The translations under genes and the position numbers were made by a program. Shown here piece by piece: positions 49,574-60,195 of a DNA stretch of 64,000 nucleotides. Source of the DNA: Streptomyces sp. NBC_01803 (lineage in GTDB: Bacteria > Actinomycetota > Actinomycetes > Streptomycetales > Streptomycetaceae); NCBI RefSeq assembly GCF_035917415.1, contig NZ_CP109073.1, forward strand, positions 2,998,501 to 3,062,500, written 5' to 3'. Numbering within the stretch: the stretch's first letter is position 1; the number at the start of each line of letters is the position of its first letter. The notes below the pieces were generated by a model. It worked only from the letters and a program-made list of their open reading frames with translations. It did no database searches and was not told where the DNA came from.

Positions 49574-50045
49574 TGAAAGTGTAAACCTGCAGGTCATAGG
49601 CGCTCTTCGTGTCTCGAGGGGCGCCTTCGGCATTCCTCGAGCCAGGCAACTGATGCACCTTTTGCTACATTTCGTGACCCTTCTGCGCCCTGAGCTCAGC
49701 CTTTCCATGAGCCTTCAAGTCGCCCGCAAAGGCCCAAGTTCAGGAGCCCTGCACGGAACGGCGCACCAGTTCGCGCGCGAGATAGATACCACAGGCAGGT
49801 GCATCTCGAGAGTGCGCGATGTTGACCACCATGCCGACAGCGAACGCCGACCGAGTCAAAAACCGCCGGCTCAAGTTGAGACAGCGGTGTCGGGCTGCGA
49901 CGCCGGGTTTCGTCCGCGTACGGCATCGCGCCGATCGCCTTCCGCGCCCTGTCTCCCGAGTCGGCGCCGCACTCCCCCGCCGAGACCGGCGGGCTGGCCG
50001 CGCTGGCGGCGCTCCTGCCGTGGGGCGAGTGAGGGCGTCGGCCGG
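49574..50045. other. Stretch right of att copy E
   Basis: About 470 bases. No gene can be supported. Frames on both strands are short and lack ribosome sites. The part 49590-49720 has a lower GC content than its surroundings. Confidence 0.4.
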
Positions 50046-50330
50046 TCAGGCGTCGCAGAACGCGGCGGTGAGCGGCGGCAGCGGCGGCGCCGCCCAGGGG
50101 GCTGGTCCTGGCCGCTCACCTCCGCCGCCAGGTCGTAGACGGTGGTGCCGACGACGAGCCGGCGGTCGCCGAACGGGGCGGTCAGCGCGTAGCTGTAGTA
50201 GCCGGGTCCGGCGCCGGTGGCGCCCCACTGCTCCGCCCCCTCCCGCACCACTGCCGCCGGGGCAGTCCGCAGCTTTCGTCCTGCCCGGGGTGTTGCAGTG
50301 CACGGTTGGCGGCCCTCGCCGGCTGCGCGA
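50046..50330 (-). pseudogene. Serine hydrolase (beta-lactamase family) C-terminal remnant
   Basis: Minus-strand frame TAPAAVVREGAEQWGATGAG and PGYYSYALTAPFGDRRLVVG, TTVYDLAAEV, then after a shift PPLPPLTAAFCDA with the stop at 50046. The shape (G-x-x-x-Y-x-Y-A-L, D-G-R-R-x-x-V-V) is the end of a D-alanyl-D-alanine carboxypeptidase-like hydrolase. The catalytic S-x-x-K and Y-x-N parts are missing. A relic. Confidence 0.55.
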
Positions 50331-50412
50331 CGCAGGCGACGGGGTCGAACGACCGCGACCGTGCGTGTCGGAGCGATTCGGTGATCGAGGCTGCGGGCCG
50401 CAGCATCACGCG

Positions 50413-51342
50413 CTAGGTGATGGGCCTGCGTAGCCATCCGTTGCGTTCAGCGCATCGTCGGGCGGTGGCGAGGACACCCGCAATGGCAGGCGACGGATCG
50501 TTCGCGGGCCACAGCACCGAGAGTTCTGCCACGATCAACGGATCGACCACATCGCGACGAACGATGCCGGTGTTGGCCTTCGCGGCGTGCTCGGCGAACG
50601 ATTTAGGGGCCAAGCCGACCTCGCGTCCGCTGGAGAGCCTGGCGAGCATGGCGTTTACCGGCGGATCCTCGAACGCGCAAATCTCGGGTGAGAAGCCTGC
50701 TTCGTGGCACGCGGCGACGATGCCGTCGTAGTACGCCGGGGCGAGACGCCGAGGGAACAGCTGCAGCGTCTCGTCGCGGAGGACCGTCACCGGGATCGTC
50801 GGTGCGGCAGCGAGGCGGTGGCGAGTGCTGAGAAGCGCGGAAACGGGCTCTTCACGGAGAATCTCGTCCCCTACCCCGTCGCGCGGCTGCGGTGAGAGGG
50901 CGAGACCGATGTCCAAGTCGCCAGCACAGAGCCGTTCGGGAATCTCGGCGCTGAACAACTCTCGAGGGTCGATCGTGAAGTCGGGGTGGTCTTCCTGGAG
51001 AGCATTCAGAAGCACCGTGAGCGTGCCGAAGCTCGTGACCGGCGTATAGCCCAACCGAATCGTCGTCGCGATCCCGGACCCGGCCCGCTGGGTGAACTGC
51101 ACGGCTTGCTCCAGCGCGGCCAGCGCTATCGGTGCCTCGTGCGCCAGCGTCCGGCCCGCGGCCGTGAGCTGCACCCGACGGCTCGAACGCACAAAGAGCG
51201 GGGTTTCGAGGGTCTCCTCAAGCTTGCGAATCTGATGGCTCAGGGACGGCTGGGAGATGTAGAGACGCATGGCTGCGCGGCCGAAGTGGAGTTCCTCGGC
51301 TACGGCCATGAAGTAGCGGAGGACGCGGGGGCTGACATCCAT
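50413..51342 (-). CDS. LysR-family regulator
   Basis: A 309-residue regulator. Winged HTH at residues 1-62 (RVLRYFMAVAEELHFGRAAM, then LYISQPSLSHQIRKLEETLE) and an effector domain from about 92 (TTIRLGYTPVTSFGTLTVLL). This BenM/CatM-like opening often belongs to regulators of aromatic-compound or oxidative genes. It is divergent from the broken F420-reductase-like gene at 51528, which may have been its target. Confidence 0.9.
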   Translation of the reverse strand: MDVSPRVLRYFMAVAEELHFGRAAMRLYISQPSLSHQIRKLEETLETPLFVRSSRRVQLTAAGRTLAHEAPIALAALEQAVQFTQRAGSGIATTIRLGYTPVTSFGTLTVLLNALQEDHPDFTIDPRELFSAEIPERLCAGDLDIGLALSPQPRDGVGDEILREEPVSALLSTRHRLAAAPTIPVTVLRDETLQLFPRRLAPAYYDGIVAACHEAGFSPEICAFEDPPVNAMLARLSSGREVGLAPKSFAEHAAKANTGIVRRDVVDPLIVAELSVLWPANDPSPAIAGVLATARRCAERNGWLRRPIT

Positions 51343-51527
51343 AGACGAATCCTATTGCCCGGCGTCCGGACAAGTCTTGGACGCCCGCCGGATGGCCGCC
51401 GTAGCGTCGGTTCACGCCACGGGAGACGTCCCAACCTGCCCCGCCGAGTCTGGCCGAGCCTGGCCGGAACCGGTCTCGGTTGACGTGACCGGCCTCCATG
51501 GCACATCAGCCCGGCAAGGAGAGAAGC

Positions 51528-52080
51528 GTGAACATCGCCGTGATCGGACGAGGCAACATCGGCGGCGGGCTCGCCGAGCTGTGGGAACGTGCCGGGCACC
51601 AGGTGACGCGGCTGGGGCGCGGAGGCGGCGACGTCGGCGCCTCGGAGGCGGTGCTGCTCTCCGTCCCGGGAACCGCCGTGGAGGTCGCTCTGTCATCCAT
51701 CGTCGGCCTTGAGGGCAAGACGGTGCTCGACGCCACGAACCTCTATGTCGGTGCCCGGCCTCCGGCCGGGTTCTCCTCCAACGCCGAGTACGTCACGTCG
51801 GTGACGGGCGGGCCGACGGCGAAGGCGTTCAACACAACTTCGCCTCTTTCTTCGGCAGATCGCCGATGCCCGTGTACGGCCGAGCAACCTGAGGTCCGGT
51901 GACGACGAAGCCCAAGGCCTTGTCAGGCAGCTCAGTCTCGACGCCGGATACGACGCGGTCCGCCTGGGCGACCTGAGCATGGCCGCCGCTCAGCAAGGCC
52001 TGGTCGGCCCGTTCTTCGCGATCGCGCAGTCCGGGCTCGGCCAGTTCGTCTACCGGATGGCATCGCCCGAACAACTCTGA
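51528..52080 (+). pseudogene. F420-reductase-like gene with two frameshifts
   Basis: Starts at GTG 51528 (NIAVIGRGNIGGGLAELWER, the nucleotide loop) and runs to VTGGPTAKAFNT; then two successive shifts near 51838 and 51872 lead through NFASFF into QIADARVRPSNLRSGDDEAQ and RLGDLSMAAAQQGLVGPFFA, ending at TGA 52078-52080. All parts match the same NADP-binding family as 35198 and 58304. As written it makes only about 105 sensible residues. Confidence 0.78.
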
Positions 52081-52122
52081 CTCTCACCATCGACCGTTCA
52101 ACCCATCACAGAAGGAACCACC

Positions 52123-52785
52123 GTGACGCGCACCGCAAAGGCCGGACTGGAAGCACTGCTCACCCCCGGGGAGAGCGTCCTGGTGCTCATTGACCACCAG
52201 CCCTTCCAGTTCACCAATCTCAACAGCCACGAATCAACCATGATCGTCAACAACGTCGTCGGCCTGGCCAAGGCCGCGAAGGTGTTCGACGTCCCCACGG
52301 TGCTGACCACGGTGATAGAAGAACGCGGCGGCTACCTCATCCAGGGCCTCCAGGACGTCTTCCCGGACCAGAAGCCGATCAACCGCACGTTCATCAACAC
52401 CTGGGAAGACCGTCGCGTCGTCGACGTCGTGGAGAACACGGGGCGCAAGAAGCTGATCATTGCCGGGCTGTGGACGGAGGTCTGCGTCGCCATGCCCGCC
52501 CTCCAGGCGCTGGGTGAGGGGTACGACGTCTTCGTCGTCACGGACGCCAGCGGCGGGGTCACTGCCGAGGCGCACGACATGGCGGTGCGTCGCATGGTGC
52601 AGGCCGGCGTGGTACCCATCACCTGGCTGGCCGTGGCCAGCGAATGGCAGCGCGACTGGGCTCGCGAGTCGACGGCCGCCGCGCTCGCGCCGGTTCTCTT
52701 CGACCACGGTGGCGCTAGCGGGATCGCGCTCACCTGGGAGCTGCAGCTGCTGGCCACACCCACCACCGAGGGTGCTGGCGTGTAG
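52123..52785 (+). CDS. YcaC-like cysteine hydrolase
   Basis: A 220-residue isochorismatase-fold protein of the YcaC type. LVLIDHQPFQF gives Asp24; GLWTEVCVAMPALQALGEGY gives Cys121 with the conserved surroundings; the lysine expected about 34 residues before it falls where INRTF has Arg88. FVVTDASGGVTAEAH is typical. GTG 52123 follows GAAGGA. The substrate of YcaC enzymes is not settled. It lies 43 bases after the broken reductase gene. Confidence 0.85.
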   Translation: MTRTAKAGLEALLTPGESVLVLIDHQPFQFTNLNSHESTMIVNNVVGLAKAAKVFDVPTVLTTVIEERGGYLIQGLQDVFPDQKPINRTFINTWEDRRVVDVVENTGRKKLIIAGLWTEVCVAMPALQALGEGYDVFVVTDASGGVTAEAHDMAVRRMVQAGVVPITWLAVASEWQRDWARESTAAALAPVLFDHGGASGIALTWELQLLATPTTEGAGV

Positions 52786-52920
52786 CGCTGACGGCTGCTG
52801 AGCCGGAGGCGGTCTGGCGCTCACGGCCGTGAGCGCCAGACCGTCTCCCAGTGTTTCAACGAGCGGTCGGCGACCGCACACCACGAAGACAAGCGCCGCA
52901 GAAGCATCGTAAGGATGGTC

Positions 52921-54210
52921 ATGTCCGCAACCGTCACAGGCACAGACGCGCCAGACGAGGGCAGCACGGGAAACGGCGCAGCTCACTCGGAGCGCGCGTT
53001 GCGGTACCCGGCAGCCACCGACCAGCACGAGGCGATCACGATCGGAGTGAGCATGTCTCTGACCGGCCCGCTCGGCCTCAACGGGCGTTCGGCCCTCCTC
53101 GCGCAGAAGATCTGGACCGACGACATCAACGGCCGCGGTGGACTGCTCGGGCGTCCCGTCCAGCTCGTCGTCTACGACGATCGAACCGATGGCACGCTGG
53201 TCCCCGGCATCTACCGGCGGTTGATGGACGTCGACGAGGTCGACCTTGTGCTCGGCGGCTACGGCACGAACACACTCGCTCCGGCGATGCCGCTCATCGC
53301 CGAACGCAACCAATATTTCGTGGGACTGATGGGACTCGGCGTCAACACCGAGCGGCAATACCCGAACTACTTCGCGATGATACCCACCGGACCAAACCCC
53401 AGCTCTACGCTGACAGAGGGTTTCTTCGAGCTCGCCGCCCGGCAGGTGCCGCGTCCCCGCACCGTGGCCTTCATCTCAGCGGACGCGGAATTCGCCCACA
53501 ACCCCATCATCGGTGCCGCGGAGAACGCCAAGAAGCACGGATTCGCCGTCGTCGACGAGAGAACCTATCCGCTGTCGACCAGCGCGTTCACGCCGATCAT
53601 CGACTCCGTGGCCAGCAAGGACCCTGACCTGCTGCTCCTGTGCTCCTACCTCGATGACTCGATCGGCCTGGTACGGGCGCTGCGTGGCAGTGACTGGGCG
53701 CCGAAGATGGTCGGCGGGGCCATGATCGGCCCTCAGAACACAGCGGTGGGGACGGAGCTCGGCCCGTTGCTCAACGGTTTCGTGAACTACGAGTACTGGG
53801 CGCCGGTATGCCTAAAATGATGTTCCCGGGCGTTCAGGAAGTGCTGAACGCCTATCAGGAACGGGCCGGTGAAGGCCGGTGTCGACCTCCTGGGGCACTA
53901 CATGGTTCCACTCGCCTACGCCCAGATGCAGGTGGTCGCCAAGGCCGTCGACGCAACGGGCGGTGTCGACGACGCGAGTCTCTCGGCGTACGCACGGGAG
54001 GTGACCTTCCCGACCGTCATGGGCGATGTCAGGTTTGGAGCCAAGGGCGAGTGGTCGGAGCCCCGTGTCCTGCAGGTCCAGTTCCAGGGAATCTCCGGCC
54101 ATGAGGTCGGTCAATTCCAGAACGGATCGCGGCAGATCGTCATGTCCCCACCGGAATCGTCCTCCGGAGAGCTTATCTTCCCCTACGCGGAAGCTTTCGC
54201 CGCCGAGTGA
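52921..54210 (+). pseudogene. Type-1 periplasmic-binding-like protein with frameshifts
   Basis: ATG 52921, with AAGGA upstream, starts a branched-chain amino acid/amide-binding type protein: ITIGVSMSLTGPLGLNGRSA, DDINGRGGLLGRPVQLVVYD, VLGGYGTNTLAPAM. After NYEYWAP (53800) the frame ends; the match resumes in two other frames as PKMMFPGVQEVLNAYQERA and then AGVDLLGHYMVPLAYAQMQV to the stop at 54210. There is no signal peptide or lipobox at the start, so even the intact protein would be cytoplasmic; such relatives are known as sensors or enzymes partners. Two indels break this copy. Confidence 0.75.
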
Positions 54211-54469
54211 CGGAGGCCAACCGCAACCTTTCCAAAACGGATCGCCGGATACGGCGGCGACCCGTTTTCGAATCGCTCAGGACAGGACGTTGTCCAGGTA
54301 CTCGGGAACGCCCTGGGGTACCGGCCTCCTCTGAGCGCGAACTTCAGGGCGGGGCGCTGAAGTTGCCGTAAGTGGGTGTGGCCACGCTTGCAAATTAGAC
54401 ACATCGATTCATCAACTGGACTGGGTTTGGCGTGAAGCAAGGCCCATGCGGAAAGCACATGGAGAACAC
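54211..54469. other. Stretch without a gene
   Basis: No gene seen. It contains GGATCGCCGGATACGGCGGCGACCCG (a short hairpin near 54240) that could end the transcript of the binding-protein remnant. Confidence 0.35.
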
Positions 54470-54778
54470 GTGACAGTGGAAGTGAGTGACGTTCCCGAGG
54501 CTAAGCGGTACGAGGCTCGGGTCGATGGAGAGTCCAAGGTCGCGGGCGTCGCGGATTACATCCGTACGACGGAACTCGTCGCCTTCGTGCATACCGAGGT
54601 CTCACCGGAGCACGAGGGCAGGGGGGTTGGGGCGGCATTGGCGCGCACCGCCCTCGACGAGGCGCGCGCCGCGAACCTGCGGGTGCTGGCCACCTGCCCG
54701 TTCTTCGCGGGGTGGATCGCCCGGCACCCCGAGTACATGGACCTGCTGTATCAGTCCCGCAGCAGAGTCAGCGACTGA
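54470..54778 (+). CDS. GNAT-like acetyltransferase, YjdJ-type
   Basis: A 102-residue minimal GNAT domain. VAFVHTEVSPEHEGRGVGAA covers strand 4 and the acetyl-CoA loop (R-G-x-G-x-A), followed by CPFFAGWIARHPEYMDLL. GTG 54470 has GGAG five bases upstream; ATG 54446 is an alternative. The next gene encodes a YjdI-type iron-sulfur protein, and the yjdI-yjdJ pair is a known conserved neighbourhood in Escherichia coli and elsewhere. Substrate unknown. Confidence 0.85.
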   Translation: MTVEVSDVPEAKRYEARVDGESKVAGVADYIRTTELVAFVHTEVSPEHEGRGVGAALARTALDEARAANLRVLATCPFFAGWIARHPEYMDLLYQSRSRVSD

Positions 54779-54808
54779 ACACCGAATATGGCAGCGACGG
54801 AGGCTGGT

Positions 54809-55231
54809 ATGAGCAGCGGAACCGAGAAGAAGGCGTACGAGGGCAAGTCGATCACCGTGACCTTCGAGGCCAGGCGCTGCCTGCACGCCGCCGAATGCGT
54901 CCACGGTTTGCCTGAGGTCTTCGACCCGGGTGAGCGCCCGTGGATCCGGCCGGACGGCGCCGAGGCCGAGCGCCTGGCCGAGGTGGTGCGGCGCTGTCCC
55001 TCGGGTGCGCTGCAGTACGAACTCGTGGACGGAGGGTCGGAGCCCTCGGACCGGCCCACGCAGATCACGCACAACTCCGCCGGGCAGTTGATCGCGCGCG
55101 GCGAGTTGAGCATGGACACGGCGGCAGGCCCGCGCGCGGAGACCAGGGTCGTTCTGTGTGGTTGCGGGCAGAGCCGCCTTCAGCCGTACTGCGACCATAC
55201 GGGGCCATGCGGTCAGGCAGCGTCGGGCTGA
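54809..55231 (+). CDS. Iron-sulfur protein: Fer4_19 plus altered CDGSH domain
   Basis: A 140-residue protein. Residues 13-70 form a divergent mono-cluster ferredoxin-like domain (Cys24, Cys30, Cys63 before PSGAL). Residues 85-135 form a CDGSH domain: CGCGQSRLQPYCDHTG with Cys117, Cys119, Cys128. In normal CDGSH domains the last ligand is the His of C-D-G-S-H; here G-S is missing and the sequence is C-D-H-T, which moves His130 two residues closer. A six-base in-frame deletion would explain this. Cluster binding may be changed. GGAGG lies five bases before ATG 54809. Confidence 0.83.
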   Translation: MSSGTEKKAYEGKSITVTFEARRCLHAAECVHGLPEVFDPGERPWIRPDGAEAERLAEVVRRCPSGALQYELVDGGSEPSDRPTQITHNSAGQLIARGELSMDTAAGPRAETRVVLCGCGQSRLQPYCDHTGPCGQAASG

Positions 55232-55280
55232 CCCGCCCCTCTCACACGTAAGTGGCCCAGAAGAACCAGGAGTCGAGCAG

Positions 55281-55379
55281 ATGTCCCTCGCCGTGCAGTT
55301 CTCCGAGTACGGCACCCCTGACGTGCAGCGTGTCGTCGATGTTCCGCCGCCCACCGCGGGCCCTGGACAGGTGGCGTGA
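55281..55379 (+). pseudogene. Quinone oxidoreductase, first 32 codons only
   Basis: ATG 55281 begins MSLAVQFSEYGTPDVQRVVD and VPPPTAGPGQV, the normal N terminus of a medium-chain reductase, then the frame stops at TGA 55377-55379. The rest of the gene is gone; the following frame belongs to a different family. The stop overlaps the start of the next fragment. Confidence 0.65.
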
Positions 55380-55633
55380 AGAAGGACGCAGACATCGCGC
55401 TCAGCCGCAGTGAGCTGAATTGGCTGATTCTCCGTCCATCACTACTTATCGACGGTCCAGGAGCCGGCGCCGTGTCCCTCGGTCCAGCGGAGTTCCGCGG
55501 CCAGATCACCCGCGACGACGTTGCCAGCACCCTCGCCGAACTGCTCCACGAGCCCCGTATCGGTCGGCAGATCCTCGAACTCAACACAGGTTCAACACCG
55601 ATCGAAGAGGCGGTCCGAGCGAATGTTCGCTAA
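55376..55633 (+). pseudogene. NmrA-like SDR, C-terminal third only
   Basis: The frame reads KKDADIALSRSELNWLILRP, SLLIDGPGAG, then FRGQITRDDVASTLAELLHE and RQILELNTG. This is the end of an atypical SDR (NAD(P)H-binding, NmrA-like), where K-x-x-x-D-x-x-L-x-x-S-x-L-x-W-x-I-x-R-P is a hallmark. The nucleotide-binding N terminus is missing. A deletion joined this tail to the head of the reductase gene before it. Confidence 0.7.
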
Positions 55634-55750
55634 CCAGGGAGTGTCTTGCCGATCATGGTCGAGCCAGATGAGTGTGCTGGCGAGATGCGCATGAGCTGAT
55701 GCTGCTGGACCGCGATCTGAAGATGGTGGTCTGGAGGCCCCACCGCTTAA

Positions 55751-56722
<972 letters not shown>

Positions 56723-57233
56723 ATCCGCGACGAGACCGAAAGGCATTCGTCATCGGCTGTTGATTACTGAGGTGCGGTTCCTTACTCGCGGCGCACCACG
56801 GAGCAGTCTTGGCGGCGTGAAGACCCCATAGGGCACTGGCCGGTGGCCTCTTATTGTTACCAGGGCTTCATACGAGAACGGCTACCCCCGCTTCCAATGA
56901 GAGCGGGGGTAGCCGGGCAACGAATGGTGACAGGTGTGCGCTGCCCACCGGCCTTCCCGAGTCGACGAGCCCCACCGCCTTGCCGAGCATCTCGTTCTCC
57001 GCCGATAGCGTCGCCGGTTCGAACTGACGCATGGCTTTCGACACCTGCCGCGTCAGGCGCGGGAGCAGAGCGTCCGACTGTTCGGCGAGCAAGTCGCCCG
57101 CGCGTAACTGAACTTCCAGCTGGGAGCCAACCGGCAGGGAACTTGCGCAGATCACTCAGGGCGGCGAACCCGCCCGCGCCTCATGACCTCGCACCACCAC
57201 ACACGGACACAACGAAAGCTCTGAGGAAGTTAA
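56723..57233. other. Intergenic region with terminator
   Basis: About 510 bases. Apart from the hairpin at 56881-56913 I see no supportable gene. A minus-strand frame at 56868-57155 (with MRQFEPATLSAENEMLG) has no recognisable family and crosses the terminator. Confidence 0.45.
56881..56913 (+). terminator. Strong hairpin after hydrolase gene
   Basis: Perfect 12-bp stem GCTACCCCCGCT (56881-56892) with AGCGGGGGTAGC (56902-56913), nine-base loop. No T run follows, as is common in actinomycetes. Confidence 0.7.
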
Positions 57234-58307
57234 ATGATGGATGTTTCGCAGATCGAGTTCGGTATCGACAGCTTCGGGGACCGGCCCCGTGACGACCGCG
57301 GGGAGATCGTCTCGCACGCGCAGGCGATCCGCGCGGCTGTGACCGAGGCGGTGCTGGCCGATCAGGTCGGCATCAACGTGGTCGCGTTGGGCGAGCACCA
57401 CCGGCCGGAGTTCGCGATCTCGAGCCCTGAGACGGTGCTGGCCGGCATCGCGACCGCCACGAAGCGCATCCGGCTCGCCTCGGGGGTGACGGTTCTGTCT
57501 TCGGACGACCCGGTGCGAGTGTTCCAACGCTTTGCCACCGTCGACGCGCTCTCCAGCGGCCGCGCCGAGGTGATCCTCGGACGGGGTTCGTTCACCGAGT
57601 CGTTCCCGCTGTTCGGGTACGACCTGAAAGACTACGAGGTGCTGTTCGAAGAGAAGATCGATCTGTTCCACCGACTCCTGGACGAGACGCCGGTTACCTG
57701 GGAGGGCACCACGCGTGCCGCCCTACATGATGCGGACGTGTACCCGAAGACCGAGTCGGGACGTCTCGATACCTGGGTAGGGGTTGGCGGGTCACCACAG
57801 TCCGTGATCCGCACCGCCCACTACGGGTTTCGGCTCATGCTCGCCATCATCGGCGGCGCCCCCGGCCGGTTCGCTCCCTATGTTGACCTGTACCGGCGGG
57901 CGAGCGAGCAGCTCGGCACCACCGCACAGCCGATCGGGATGCACTCGCCGGGGTTTGTCGCCGCCACCGACGCCGAGGCGAAAGAACTGTTCTACCCCGG
58001 GTTCAAGGAGACTCGCGACCGGATCGGGGCGCTGCGCGGCTGGCCGCCGATCCGCCGGGAAGAGTTCGACGCCGAGGTGGATCACGGATCTCTCTATGTC
58101 GGCTCGGTCGAGACGGTCGCGAACAAGATCGCCCAGGCGATCCGAGCGCTCGATGCAGGCCGGTTCGACATGATCTACTCGGCCGCCGGCACCGTCTCCG
58201 CCACCGCCCGGCTACGTTCAGTCGAGCTGTATGGCACCCAGGTCATCCCCCGGGTCCGCGAGCTGCTGGCCGAACAGCCCACCACCACGGCGGGGGCGAC
58301 ACGATGA
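57234..58307 (+). CDS. LLM-class flavin-dependent oxidoreductase
   Basis: A 357-residue luciferase-like TIM-barrel monooxygenase. [39 protein letters not shown] and [20 protein letters not shown] are typical of the class, which uses reduced FMN or F420. The gene that follows encodes a F420-reductase-like protein and overlaps the stop (ATGA), so reduced F420 is a fair guess for the cofactor. Starts at ATG 57234 or 57237; AGGAAG is upstream of both. The substrate is unknown. Confidence 0.9.
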   Translation: MMDVSQIEFGIDSFGDRPRDDRGEIVSHAQAIRAAVTEAVLADQVGINVVALGEHHRPEFAISSPETVLAGIATATKRIRLASGVTVLSSDDPVRVFQRFATVDALSSGRAEVILGRGSFTESFPLFGYDLKDYEVLFEEKIDLFHRLLDETPVTWEGTTRAALHDADVYPKTESGRLDTWVGVGGSPQSVIRTAHYGFRLMLAIIGGAPGRFAPYVDLYRRASEQLGTTAQPIGMHSPGFVAATDAEAKELFYPGFKETRDRIGALRGWPPIRREEFDAEVDHGSLYVGSVETVANKIAQAIRALDAGRFDMIYSAAGTVSATARLRSVELYGTQVIPRVRELLAEQPTTTAGATR

Positions 58308-58972
58308 CCACGCCCGTCACCACCATCGGCATCCTGGGGGCCGGGAAGGTCGGCACCGTCTTGGCGCGCCTCGCGGTCGCAGCCGGCTACCGGGTCCTGA
58401 TCTCCGGATCCGGAGACCCGGCGAAGATCGCGCTGACCACCGAGATCCTCACCCCCGGCGCGACCGCCGTGTGGCCGTCCAAGGCCTCGGACGCCGCCGA
58501 CGTGGTGATCCTCGCCCTCCCGCTCAGCAAACACCGCAACCTCCCGATCGCGGAGCTGGTGGGGAAGCTGGTCGTCGACGCGATGAACCACTGGTGGGAA
58601 ATCGATGGTCCCCGCGAAACGATCGTCCCGCCCGATACCTCCTCGAGCGAGGTCGTGCAACAGTTTCTGACGGGCGCGCGAGTCGTGAAAGCCCTCAACC
58701 ACATGGGTTACCACGACCTCGAAGACGGGGCCCGCCCAGCCGGAACCCCCGGGCGCAAGGCGATCGCGATCGCCGGCGACTCACCCGGGGATCTCGCCGT
58801 CGTGTCGGAGCTGATCGAGAGGCTCGGATTCGACTCACTCACCATCGGCGACCTCGCAGCGGGCGTCCGGCTCGAGCCCGGCACGCCTGCCTTCGGCGCC
58901 AACGTGGGCGTCGACCAGCTTCGCACTCTTACCAGCATCCCTGCTCCGGCCACACTCATGGAGCGCCCATGA
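58304..58972 (+). CDS. NADPH-dependent F420-reductase-like oxidoreductase
   Basis: A 222-residue Rossmann protein: [20 protein letters not shown] at the start is the nucleotide loop, [24 protein letters not shown] and [15 protein letters not shown] follow the family. It overlaps the LLM gene by ATGA, so the two make an operon in which this protein could supply reduced cofactor to the monooxygenase. It is the only intact partner pair among the three family members in this window. Confidence 0.85.
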   Translation: MTTPVTTIGILGAGKVGTVLARLAVAAGYRVLISGSGDPAKIALTTEILTPGATAVWPSKASDAADVVILALPLSKHRNLPIAELVGKLVVDAMNHWWEIDGPRETIVPPDTSSSEVVQQFLTGARVVKALNHMGYHDLEDGARPAGTPGRKAIAIAGDSPGDLAVVSELIERLGFDSLTIGDLAAGVRLEPGTPAFGANVGVDQLRTLTSIPAPATLMERP

Positions 58973-59064
58973 ACCGACAGTCGGCACCTCGGCCGGACGC
59001 TGAACCCTCTCTGGTCTCCTACCGCTTCCCACACGACGACTCGTGTCTCGTGATCCTGTTCACA

Positions 59065-59199
59065 TCAGTTCGAGTTGTTATTGACGAGTTTCTTCACGTT
59101 GGTCGCGACGAGTCGGACCTTCGCGAGAACCTCGTCGGCAGTCGCGGTCCAGGTAAACGGTTTCGCTGTCGTGTTCCAGGAGTTGATGTAGTCGCGGAT
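59065..59199 (-). pseudogene. IS630-type transposase C-terminal remnant
   Basis: Minus-strand codons read IRDYINSWNTTAKPFTWTAT and ADEVLAKVRLVATNVKKLVN, then end at TGA (59065-59067). This is the tail of IS630-family transposases. A stop codon directly precedes it and nothing of the DDE core remains. Confidence 0.75.
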
Positions 59200-59320
59200 C
59201 TACGCAGCTCAGCCCCAAGGAAGCCATTCCTTCCGGGGCCGAAACCCCGGGCCTCCTGGCTAGATAGCAGCGGCATAGAACCTGGAACGCTTCAGATGCC
59301 ACCCACCGTGTGGTGCCTGC

Positions 59321-60073
59321 TCAGATCTGGTTCGCGCCTCCGTCAACGTAGAAGTTCGCGCCGACGACGTAGCTGCTCTGTTCCGAGGCCAGGAAGGCCA
59401 CGACTGCGGCGGCCTCCTCAGGCTGACCCATGCGGCCCCTGGCCACGGTCGCGGCGACATTCTCCTTGACGGCCCGAGCGGTCTCCTCGTCGCCGAAAGC
59501 GGCGGTGCCCCCGGGAGTCTCGATCCATGCCGGCGAGACCACGTTGACCCGGATGCCATGGTCCTTGAGCTCGTTGGACCACGTCCGCGCGAAGGACCGG
59601 ACGGCCGCCTTCGACGCCGCGTATGCGCCGAACGCCTCTACTCCACGGTCGCCGGCAGTCGAACCGACCAGGACGATCGAGGCTTCGTCGTTGAGCAGCG
59701 GCAACGCCTTCTGCACGGTGAACAGCGTGCCTCGGACGTTGACCGCGAAGGTCTGGTCGAAGTGCTCCTCGGTGGTCTGCTCCAGCGTCACGAACGCGCC
59801 GACCGCCGCGTTCGCCACAAGCACGTCCAAACCCTTGCCCCGCGCCCGGACCGCAGCATAGAGCCGGTCCAGGTCCTCCGGCTTCGAGATGTCGCCGACG
59901 ACCGCGGTGGCCCGGTCTGCTCCGATCGTCTTGACGGCGGCCTCCAGTTCGGCCTCGCGCCGGCCGGTGACGAATACGTACGCGCCCTCGTCCGCCAGCC
60001 GTACGGCGGTGGCCAGACCGATCCCGCTGCTGCCCCCGGTGACCACCGACGTCTTGCCATCCAGCTGTCCCAT
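59321..60073 (-). CDS. Short-chain dehydrogenase/reductase
   Basis: A 250-residue classical SDR: TGGSSGIG at 13-20, NAA at about 88, YAASK with the catalytic Tyr and Lys near 152-156, and GANFYVDGGANQI at the end. ATG 60073. It is divergent from the AraC-type regulator at 60196 over 122 bases, and so is its probable target. Substrate unknown. Confidence 0.9.
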   Translation of the reverse strand: MGQLDGKTSVVTGGSSGIGLATAVRLADEGAYVFVTGRREAELEAAVKTIGADRATAVVGDISKPEDLDRLYAAVRARGKGLDVLVANAAVGAFVTLEQTTEEHFDQTFAVNVRGTLFTVQKALPLLNDEASIVLVGSTAGDRGVEAFGAYAASKAAVRSFARTWSNELKDHGIRVNVVSPAWIETPGGTAAFGDEETARAVKENVAATVARGRMGQPEEAAAVVAFLASEQSSYVVGANFYVDGGANQI

Positions 60074-60195
60074 GTGGGTGTCTCCATCACTCTCTCGATG
60101 CCGATCCGTTCAACATCGATACTGCGGGAGATCGGGGATACTATCCATGATGCAGAGTCCGGTATTCTTTACGTATCGTCCAGGAGGTGTCGTCG

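Noticed and set aside
56868..57155. 95-codon minus-strand open frame after the hydrolase
   Set aside because: It crosses a perfect terminator hairpin and has no recognisable family or ribosome site.
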